Positions 57,826 to 64,000 of a stretch of DNA of 64,000 nucleotides are shown here, piece after piece. Location of the stretch: the NCBI GenBank assembly GCA_002483105.1, contig DLHG01000013.1:806001-870000 (forward strand). Reading direction: 5' to 3'. This DNA is from Bacteroidetes bacterium UBA7674. GTDB lineage: Bacteria > Bacteroidota > Bacteroidia > Chitinophagales > Chitinophagaceae. Position 1 is the first letter of the stretch. Each line of letters opens with the position of its first letter. The notes beneath the pieces were generated by a model. The model was not told where the DNA came from. It saw nothing but the letters and a program-made list of their open reading frames with translations, and did not search any database. A program made the position numbers and the translations under genes.

Positions 57826-60213
57826 ATGCTGCAAGCCACCACTACCAAAGACGCACGCTTATCTTTTGAGGAATTCAAAAATGAAGTGCTGGAAGACTAC
57901 CATATGGCAGTCGCCAGTCGTGAAGCCAGCCTGATGGGGCGCCGTGAGGTACTTACGGGTAAAGCCAAATTCGGGATCTTCGGTGATGGTAAAGAACTGG
58001 CGCAGATAGCAGCAGCCAAATGCTTCAAACCGGGTGATGTCCGTTCAGGATATTACCGCGATCAGACACTCATGTTCACTACGGGCATGAGCGATATAGA
58101 AAAATTCTTCAGCCAGCTTTATGCAAACCCGGACTTAGATGCAGAACCATCTACTGCTGGTAGGATGATGAACGGCCACTATGGTACACGTTTCCTGGAT
58201 GATAATGGCGATTGGAAAGACCTGACTACAGAGCCGCAGTCATCGAGTGATATTTCTCCTACTGCCGGACAAATGGTTCGTGCTTTAGGTTTAGCATTTG
58301 CATCTAAGATGTACCGCAACGTTCCCGAGCTGCAACAAGGTTTCGAGAAATTCTCTAAGAAGGGTAATGAAGTTGTTTTCTGTACCATTGGTGATGCTTC
58401 TACGTCTGAAGGTTTATTTTGGGAATCAGTGAATGCGGCAGGTGTGCTGCAAGTGCCATTGGCCATATTCGTTTGGGATGATGGCTATGGTATCTCTGTA
58501 CCGCGTAAATACCAGACAACAAAAAATTCCATCTCCGATGCGCTTTCCGGTATGCAGTGGAACGAAGCAAAAGGTGGTATCAATATTTATTCAGTAAAAG
58601 GATGGGACTATGCAGGAATGATACAAACATTCCAGCAAGGTATCAACCGCATCCGCGAAACACATATACCTGCTATCTTCCACGTTCAGGAAGTAACGCA
58701 GCCGCAAGGACACTCTACATCGGGTTCTCACGAGCGCTATAAGAGTAAAGAACGCCTGGAGTGGGAAAAGGAATTTGATTGCATCGTGAAGATGGAAGAG
58801 TTCCTGCTGAATAATGAAATAGCTACACAGGAAGACCTTGATAAAATAAATGAAATAGCTAAGGAAGAAGCCCGCAGTGCAAAGCAACGTGCGTGGGAGG
58901 CTTTCATTACACCTATACGCAACCAGGTGCAGCAGGCTGTGACCATGTGCAACCAGGTAGTGTATGAAGGCGGCGATAACGCAACTAAAATATCAGAACT
59001 CGTTACTGCACTCAGCAACATCAAAGAACCGATACGTAAAGATGTGATGCAGACTGTTCGTCGTGTACTGAGCTTTGTGAGCGGCAACAGCGATGCTGTC
59101 CGTGGACTGCGTAGTTTCTACGACTATCTGATGCAGGACAACCGCGACAAGTTCTCTTCGCACCTGCATTCAGAGTCACGTCACTCTGCTATGAAGGTGA
59201 AAGAAGTAGCGGCTACATTCGGCAGCGAGTCTATCAATGGTTACGAAGTACTGAACAAATTCTTCGACCATACTTTCGCTACCAATCCCGCCGTGTTCGC
59301 CTTTGGTGAAGACCTCGGAAAAATCGGTGATGTGAACCAGGGCTTTGCCGGACTACAGGAAAAGCATGGCGACCTGCGCATCTTCGATACAGGTATCCGT
59401 GAAGCGAGCATCATAGGGCAGGGTATAGGCATGGCACTCCGTGGCCTTCGCCCGATAGCCGAGATACAATACTTAGATTACTTACTATACGCACTGCAAC
59501 CACTCAGCGATGATGTGGCGACATTGCAATACCGTACCAAAGGCGGACAGAAATGCCCGCTCATCGTGCGTACCCGCGGACACAGGCTGGAAGGCATCTG
59601 GCACTCAGGTTCACCTATGGGTATGATCATCAATGCCATTCGTGGTATGTACCTATGTGTGCCGCGCAACATGACGCAGGCGGCCGGTATGTACAATACA
59701 CTCCTGCAAAGCGACGAACCGGGCATAGTAGTAGAGTGCCTCAATGGTTACCGCCTGAAGGAAACATTACCAACCAACCTTGATACTTACACCGTACCAT
59801 TCGGTATACCGGAAGTAATAAGGGAAGGGGAGGACATCACCATCGTTTCTTACGGCTCTACACTGCGCGTGATAGAAGAAGCGATTGTGAACTACTTACA
59901 ACCACAAGGCATATCCTGCGAAGTGATAGACGTGCGTACACTACTGCCTTTCGATGTGAACGGTATGATAGTGGAGTCGCTGAAAAAGAGCGGCCGCATC
60001 GTCTTCATAGACGAGGACGTACCGGGAGGCGCAAGTGCATACATGTTCCAGCAAGTGATAGAAAAGCAAAACGCATACCGCTGGCTGGACGCTGCACCAC
60101 GCACCATCACCGCACAGGCTCACCGCCCCGCATACGCCACCGACGGCGACTACTTCTCCAAACCAAACGCGGAGGATATAGCAGCGGTGATAGAGGAGAT
60201 GATAGCTGAGTAA
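57826..60213 (+). CDS. 2-oxoacid dehydrogenase E1 component, alpha and beta fused
   Basis: A 795-residue thiamine-diphosphate enzyme in which the alpha and beta subunits of a branched-chain 2-oxoacid dehydrogenase-type E1 are joined. The alpha half (about 1-430) has ADVR-like KPGDVRSGYYRDQTLMF and the TPP motif CTIGDASTSEGLFWESVNAAGVLQVPLAIFVWDDGYGISVP in segments. The beta half (about 455-795) starts VLNKFFDHTFATNPAVFAFGEDLGKIGDVNQGFAGLQ, with IREASIIGQGIGMALRGLRPIAEIQYLDYLLYAL and the C-terminal VIDVRTLLPFD. E2 and E3 are not in this window. It should decarboxylate branched-chain or similar 2-oxoacids and feed acyl-CoA production. Confidence 0.93.
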   Translation: MLQATTTKDARLSFEEFKNEVLEDYHMAVASREASLMGRREVLTGKAKFGIFGDGKELAQIAAAKCFKPGDVRSGYYRDQTLMFTTGMSDIEKFFSQLYANPDLDAEPSTAGRMMNGHYGTRFLDDNGDWKDLTTEPQSSSDISPTAGQMVRALGLAFASKMYRNVPELQQGFEKFSKKGNEVVFCTIGDASTSEGLFWESVNAAGVLQVPLAIFVWDDGYGISVPRKYQTTKNSISDALSGMQWNEAKGGINIYSVKGWDYAGMIQTFQQGINRIRETHIPAIFHVQEVTQPQGHSTSGSHERYKSKERLEWEKEFDCIVKMEEFLLNNEIATQEDLDKINEIAKEEARSAKQRAWEAFITPIRNQVQQAVTMCNQVVYEGGDNATKISELVTALSNIKEPIRKDVMQTVRRVLSFVSGNSDAVRGLRSFYDYLMQDNRDKFSSHLHSESRHSAMKVKEVAATFGSESINGYEVLNKFFDHTFATNPAVFAFGEDLGKIGDVNQGFAGLQEKHGDLRIFDTGIREASIIGQGIGMALRGLRPIAEIQYLDYLLYALQPLSDDVATLQYRTKGGQKCPLIVRTRGHRLEGIWHSGSPMGMIINAIRGMYLCVPRNMTQAAGMYNTLLQSDEPGIVVECLNGYRLKETLPTNLDTYTVPFGIPEVIREGEDITIVSYGSTLRVIEEAIVNYLQPQGISCEVIDVRTLLPFDVNGMIVESLKKSGRIVFIDEDVPGGASAYMFQQVIEKQNAYRWLDAAPRTITAQAHRPAYATDGDYFSKPNAEDIAAVIEEMIAE

Positions 60214-60238
60214 TACTTAGTACGCTCAATATAATTGT

Positions 60239-60263
60239 AAAAGCCCCTTGGTCAGGGGCTTTT
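60239..60263. terminator. Bidirectional terminator after the E1 gene
   Basis: A 10-bp stem (AAAAGCCCCT / AGGGGCTTTT) with loop TGGTC and T-runs on both strands. The stop codon of the minus-strand gene (60264) lies in the T-run, so the hairpin ends both transcripts. Confidence 0.85.
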
Positions 60264-60776
60264 TTATGTAAAGCGATCCGTAATACGCTGTTTATAAATA
60301 GATGTTATTTCATTCGATATCTTTTCGTTTTCTTCCTCTGGTAGTCTTAATTGATTCGTTAATTCATTTAAGAAATGAAAATGAATATCTATGAAGTTTG
60401 AAAAATCATTTTTGTCAAATTCAAAGAAACGTTCTTTCAAATCGACAGATGAGTGAATTATTTCAATTTTTACTAAACAGTTTGTTATGAATATTATTTG
60501 GGATGATATATTTCTATTTAAAAAGAAGAACCAATAAGGAAAGCATTTATCTAAGAAAAGCATAAAATCCCTTACTTCAGGTATTTCTGCAAGCTCTCTA
60601 GCATCGTCATCGTAACCATCAAAGGATAATACTAGACGACCATTTGCATCGATGCCTGCTTCCTTTATTTGATGTAAAACATCCACAACTGGCTCAACGT
60701 TGAACATAACAACTTCTTCTTTGTGTATAGTTATGTGGACTTGATTAAATTCAGAGAGTATAGCTTGAATGTCCAA
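60264..60776 (-). CDS. Hypothetical protein resembling the CRR6 family
   Basis: A 170-residue soluble acidic protein with no signal peptide. The block NGRLVLSFDGYDDDARELAEIPEVRDFMLFLDKCFPYWFFFLN resembles 'chlororespiratory reduction 6'-like proteins, a family with bacterial members of unknown function; this is a tentative match. It starts two bases after the stop of the nuclease-like gene, so the pair is an operon. Base composition is visibly more A+T-rich than that of the neighbouring E1 gene. Confidence 0.68.
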   Translation of the reverse strand: MDIQAILSEFNQVHITIHKEEVVMFNVEPVVDVLHQIKEAGIDANGRLVLSFDGYDDDARELAEIPEVRDFMLFLDKCFPYWFFFLNRNISSQIIFITNCLVKIEIIHSSVDLKERFFEFDKNDFSNFIDIHFHFLNELTNQLRLPEEENEKISNEITSIYKQRITDRFT

Positions 60777-60778
60777 TA

Positions 60779-62383
60779 TTACAGCAATTTAAAATGGTTT
60801 GTAATTTCATCATATTTTAGTACCGTATATTCTTCACAAAAGAATTTCATAACACTTGGAAATGCAGTTACAAAGTAGTTTCCAGCGTTTTTTTCGATTT
60901 TAATGTTTTTGATTCCTCTAGCTTCAAAAAAATCTTCAACGGCATCTAGATTGTTTGAAACCCAAGATATTTTCCTTAAAAATTTATCATGATATCTTTT
61001 TTGCTTGTAATGATCACTAATTGATCTTCCCATTGCACGTGCATCATAGGTAGGCGAGGAGCTTTTGGCTTCGACAACAATTATGGAATTGTCTTTCTCT
61101 CTATAACAAATCATATCTATTTCGCCACATGGCAAACTAATGTTTTTATGTTTTTTTATATTAGGTATACAAATGAATCCAATGCTTTCGAAAATTTTCA
61201 TTAACTCAGTCTCGAAAATTTTTTTATGATAATAATCTTCTAAATCACTGAGCTTTCGTAAACTGACTTTGCTTTTTGACTTTAAATCTGTTCTTTGACC
61301 TAATGCTGTCCTGAAATAAAAATTTGCTTCCCATTCAACCATCATTGCTGGAGATATTATTATATGAAATGAGTCGCTAAGTGTTGACACAAAGGTTGAA
61401 GACACGGAATCATAAACACTGTCATGATTGCGTTCAAGTTTAAAGTGTACTCCACAATAATTTAGCATTCTTTTAGGTTGACTTTTATTTAGGAAGTCAC
61501 GAGGTGCGTAGTCAACATCTTCTGAGTTTAACAATAATAAACTTAGTATATTTTTTACTTTTTCAGTTTCATATCCAGTGTAGTAGGAGCATAGTGAAAC
61601 AAAATGCTGATAAGAATCAATTAGTATACTAGCCCCATTAGGCTTACAGATCTTTTCGTGAATTATATTTTGGGTGTCCTTGATTTCATTTATTGAGCAC
61701 TTGTAGACTGTACTTAGAAAGTCATCTATCTTATTCTTAAATTCCTCATTTCCATAAGGGTCAAATCCGGGGTAGGTGTTATAGTTATTTTTATCAGAAA
61801 TATATTGACGTATTGATGTAACATTTCTGTTGTCTTCATTATTTAATTCGGGGAGATTGTAGAATATATACGGTGAAAACTGAATGTTAATACTTCCGAA
61901 ATATTGCGGTAAATAGTGTAAGTAATTAGAGATTTCTGAAACTTGCGTTAATGATACAATAATTCCAAATAAGGCATCTATATGATTATCAGAAGGGCTA
62001 GAACTCGAATATTGACGGTCAATATTTTTACATTTTTCCAGACAAATTTCTATTATATACCTCCATCCATACCTGCCTGCTGCTGCCATTTCTGTTGGCC
62101 CTTCCAACTTCATTTTTATTTTACTCTCATCATCTAGCCAGTGTAAAAGAGACCAAGCTTCTAATTCAATATATGCAATCTTTATCCAAGAACCAGGGTG
62201 ATATAATTTGAGAATGGAGTTTGCTTCTAGAATTAGTTCACTATACGCTTTACTATAAAATATCTTTGCATCAGTAATGTTGTTAATGACGTTAAATTTG
62301 TCTTTAGGCCATGCTCTAAAAATTGCCTTAGATAAATATGAGTTATCAATGTTGTAATGTGGACCTTGGGGTTCTGAATGCAT
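60779..62383 (-). CDS. Protein with C-terminal PD-(D/E)XK nuclease-like domain
   Basis: A 534-residue soluble protein. The region from about residue 390 has the PD-(D/E)XK layout: an acidic helix (ETELMKIFES), then GEID (Glu421, Asp423) followed by E438-A-K440 in IVVEAKSSS, as in YraN/NERD/Hjc-like and Mrr-type nucleases. The first 380 residues are mostly helical, with motifs SWIKIAYIELEAWSLLHWLDD, but I do not recognise the family. Its start at 62383 has no clear -7 box (a TATTTTG lies about 40 bases upstream). It is A+T-rich. The gene could belong to a defence or DNA-processing system, but no methylase or helicase is nearby. Confidence 0.75.
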   Translation of the reverse strand: MHSEPQGPHYNIDNSYLSKAIFRAWPKDKFNVINNITDAKIFYSKAYSELILEANSILKLYHPGSWIKIAYIELEAWSLLHWLDDESKIKMKLEGPTEMAAAGRYGWRYIIEICLEKCKNIDRQYSSSSPSDNHIDALFGIIVSLTQVSEISNYLHYLPQYFGSINIQFSPYIFYNLPELNNEDNRNVTSIRQYISDKNNYNTYPGFDPYGNEEFKNKIDDFLSTVYKCSINEIKDTQNIIHEKICKPNGASILIDSYQHFVSLCSYYTGYETEKVKNILSLLLLNSEDVDYAPRDFLNKSQPKRMLNYCGVHFKLERNHDSVYDSVSSTFVSTLSDSFHIIISPAMMVEWEANFYFRTALGQRTDLKSKSKVSLRKLSDLEDYYHKKIFETELMKIFESIGFICIPNIKKHKNISLPCGEIDMICYREKDNSIIVVEAKSSSPTYDARAMGRSISDHYKQKRYHDKFLRKISWVSNNLDAVEDFFEARGIKNIKIEKNAGNYFVTAFPSVMKFFCEEYTVLKYDEITNHFKLL

Positions 62384-62541
62384 GATTCGTGTTATTCCGC
62401 AAGTTAAATTTTAGATTTCAAAATAACATCAGTCAAAAGACTGCTTGTGGTAATAATCGTGGGTCAAGTTATTTCAAAAGTGCATTTTGAAGCTGATTTT
62501 TTTGCCAGATCCGCTGTGGGCAAGGGGTTTGTGCGTTCAAA

Positions 62542-62647
62542 CTTCCATATAGCGTACACAAAGGTTAATCCAGCTTCCATTTTGGGTGCACAAAAGTTAA
62601 CTGAGCTTCCATAAAGGTTAATCTAACTTCCACAAAAGTTAATTTTC
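62542..62647. repeat. Four-copy degenerate direct-repeat array
   Basis: Four adjacent units start CTTCCA and end in AAAGGTTAA- or AAAAGTTAA-type sequence: 62542-62573 (32 bases), 62574-62605 (32), 62606-62626 (21) and 62627-62647 (21). The shorter units lack the central 'GTnCAC' portion. They are consecutive, without unique spacers, so this is not a CRISPR array. Confidence 0.75.
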
Positions 62648-62675
62648 GATAGTTGCATGGAGTTTTGAAATTGGA

Positions 62676-63060
62676 GGCGTGCTAGTCGCGAGCCGACCCA
62701 CCCCGGCCTGCGGCCACCCCTCCCTGAAAAAGGGCGGGGAGTTGCGGGAGTTTTATAGTGTTCAAAGAGCAGTTGTAAAGATACGAAAGAGGCGTTGGAG
62801 ATGTAGGGAATGTGGATATGATTTGCGTCTAATAGTTCGCGAGTGTACACCACCGCCGATGACAAAAGCCGCCTTTGGCTCTTTTGAAATCGACCCCTCC
62901 GCAAGCCCGCCCGGCTAAAGCTATTCGGACGGGGAGGGGGGCTTTTAAGTGTGTAGGCACAAGTTCGCTAATGCACAAAGGCCGGACTGCAAACTTGCGC
63001 CAGCTTCGAGCGATGTCGGATAAAATACACACCGCTGTCGCAAACTCTAACTTAGAGTTA
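62676..63060. repeat. G+C-rich block resembling an interspersed repeat
   Basis: The block begins with CGAGCCGACCCACCCCGGCC and CCCTCCCTGAAAAAGGGCGG, passes through AAAGCCGCCTTTGGCTCTTT and CCCGCCCGGC, and ends with the perfect inverted repeat AACTCTAA-C-TTAGAGTT (63043-63059). It is much richer in G+C than the flanking cassette. Short frames of the type 'RPTPACGHPSLKKGGELREF' recur, in my memory, in scattered small proteins of Bacteroidota genomes, which suggests a multi-copy element. I cannot verify copy number here. Confidence 0.45.
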
Positions 63061-63142
63061 GGTATAATGTCAGTCTACCACAGCTTTGGCTATTCCCCCA
63101 CAATTTTTTATTTTTACTATCGTTACTAATAAAACACCTTGC

Positions 63143-64000
63143 ATGAAGCACCTTATCAAATCTCTCCTTACGGCGACGTCCCTCTTTTTCAGTTTTACAT
63201 CAGGCGCCCAGTATGCACATTCGGTATGGATGGAAAGCGCCCCTTTGGGTACGGAGGCCAACTGCCTTATCAGCGATATCAATGGTAATGGTTTCATTTT
63301 GGCTGGTTATGTAGCCTATGATTCGGCGGCTATTTACCATGTTGATAACATGGGTGTTGAGGATTGGCGCAAGACTTTTTATAACGGCGGCTACGACTTT
63401 ACTATTTATAATATTATTCATACCCAGGACGGGAATTATGCTGCGATAGGTAGTAAGAACTTCGATGGTATTTACACTACAGATTGCAGCGCATGGCTGG
63501 TGAAGCTCGATGATACGGGTGGGGTAATATGGGAGAAAACACTTGGTGGTTCTACCTCAGACATATTATATGATCTGAAACAGACTGCTGATGGCGGCTA
63601 CATTGCTATTGGCAAAACAAATTCCCCGAATATTCCCGGATACCACAACAACTACGATATGTGGATCGTGAAATTCGACAGTAACGGCAATACAGAATGG
63701 CAAAAGGCATTTGGCGGCGCTTCAGATGATGAAGGTGCATCTATCATCCAGACAGCAGGTGGCGACTATGTTGCGTTAGCGAGCACAGGGTCTGATGATG
63801 GAGATGTGTCTATAAAGCATGGTGGGGTCGGCTACATGGATATATGGATGGTGAAATTTGACAACACCGGAAACATCACCTGGGAAAAAACATATGGTGG
63901 TACGCTTGATGAGTGGGCCGGCAATCTGATAATGAGTGATACCTGTTTCATGGTATTGGGCAGTACAGGTTCTAATAATGACGATATCTCTTTTAATCAT
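63143..64000 (+). CDS. Secreted beta-propeller-like protein, 5' part (gene runs off the window)
   Basis: The frame is open from the ATG at 63143 to the window end (286 codons). It starts with a signal peptide (MKHLIKSLLTATSLFFSFTSGA) and then repeats about every 50-60 residues with the pattern DGGYIAIGKTNS ... DMWIVKFDSNGNTEWQKAFGG and DMWMVKFDNTGNITWEKTYGG. This is typical of Bacteroidota beta-propeller surface proteins that end in T9SS type A or CHU_C domains, although the C-terminus is outside the window. Function is unknown. No strong -7 box is visible between 63090 and 63143. Confidence 0.88.
   Translation, partial: MKHLIKSLLTATSLFFSFTSGAQYAHSVWMESAPLGTEANCLISDINGNGFILAGYVAYDSAAIYHVDNMGVEDWRKTFYNGGYDFTIYNIIHTQDGNYAAIGSKNFDGIYTTDCSAWLVKLDDTGGVIWEKTLGGSTSDILYDLKQTADGGYIAIGKTNSPNIPGYHNNYDMWIVKFDSNGNTEWQKAFGGASDDEGASIIQTAGGDYVALASTGSDDGDVSIKHGGVGYMDIWMVKFDNTGNITWEKTYGGTLDEWAGNLIMSDTCFMVLGSTGSNNDDISFNH

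Larger units (their letters stand above)
62384..63142. other. 759 bases without a convincing gene
   Basis: From 62384 the interval holds the promoter region of the nuclease-like gene with a small CAGTC-AAAA-GACTG hairpin at 62430-62443, then a degenerate direct-repeat array (62542-62647), then a G+C-rich block (about 62676-63060), and finally the leader of the next gene. Short open frames in the G+C-rich block overlap on both strands and look like frame-shadow of repeat DNA. No tRNA or other RNA gene is recognised. Confidence 0.7.

Noticed and set aside
62542..62647. Possible CRISPR array
   Set aside because: The repeat units are contiguous, of unequal length and without unique spacers, and no cas gene is present in the window.
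62679..63297. Several small frames on both strands in the G+C-rich block
   Set aside because: They overlap each other, lack consistent codon use and resemble translated repeat DNA rather than genes.

Overview
The window is a stretch of Bacteroidota chromosome, most likely from the Chitinophagaceae or a close relative. Supporting signs are: (i) many secreted proteins ending in type IX secretion (T9SS) sorting domains, either the short 'YPNP...' type A form or the gliding-motility-associated CHU_C form; (ii) promoters of the Bacteroidota type (TAnnTTTG -7 box, sometimes with TTTG or TTG about 20 bases upstream); (iii) Bacteroidota-typical proteins such as the START-like protein, a DUF4105/Lnb-type protein, a DUF2027-Smr protein, a fused alpha/beta E1 subunit and a three-subunit sdhCAB operon. 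Several genes appear to start with TTG or GTG. I saw no tRNA, rRNA, CRISPR array or recognisable transposase.

Layout. 1-4900: 5' end of the primary sigma factor gene (minus strand), a START-like protein, then an operon of LptF/G-type permease, PAP2 phosphatase and GT39-type glycosyltransferase. 4900-13400: cell-surface genes (a 1006-residue CHU_C adhesin-like protein, a DUF6600-like protein with a Q/P/R repeat tail, a sorbosone-dehydrogenase-like lipoprotein, an SBBP-repeat T9SS protein). 13500-19400: housekeeping run with alpha/beta hydrolase, DUF3052, ddl, PASTA protein, T9SS protein and rhodanese. 19440-23000: sdhCAB. 23000-27000: DUF4105 protein, hydrolase, PKD/CHU_C protein. 27000-32800: SDR, thioesterase, cinA, aroK, DUF423, kdsB, rdgB, DUF2027-Smr. 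32800-42300: mostly minus-strand genes (thioredoxin, SGNH esterase, FkbM methyltransferase, transglycosylase, J-domain protein, TPR histidine kinase, nitroreductase) around a plus-strand mgtE-csaA pair. 42400-48470: tandem paralogous lipoproteins, DUF1801, asparaginase, LuxC-type reductase, ferredoxin, rlmB.

48480-53830 is the most coherent accessory system: a Bacteroidota promoter, a cobalamin riboswitch and a tightly packed four-gene operon encoding a DUF4465 T9SS protein, a second T9SS surface protein, a YncE/DUF5074-type beta-propeller lipoprotein resembling BtuG, and a BtuB-like TonB-dependent receptor. Together they look like an outer-membrane vitamin B12 capture and import module in which two soluble partners are exported by T9SS. 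Next come an ECF sigma factor paired with a protein that joins an anti-sigma-like N-terminus to an outer-membrane beta-barrel-like C-terminus (53980-56260), a YhhQ-type queuosine-precursor transporter, a cluster of AACTG-type inverted repeats, and the fused E1 2-oxoacid dehydrogenase.

60260-63140 differs from the rest: an A+T-rich two-gene cassette (a PD-(D/E)XK nuclease-like protein and a small acidic protein resembling the CRR6 family), then about 750 bases without a convincing gene that hold a degenerate direct-repeat array and a G+C-rich block resembling an interspersed repeat. The window ends inside a secreted beta-propeller-like protein.
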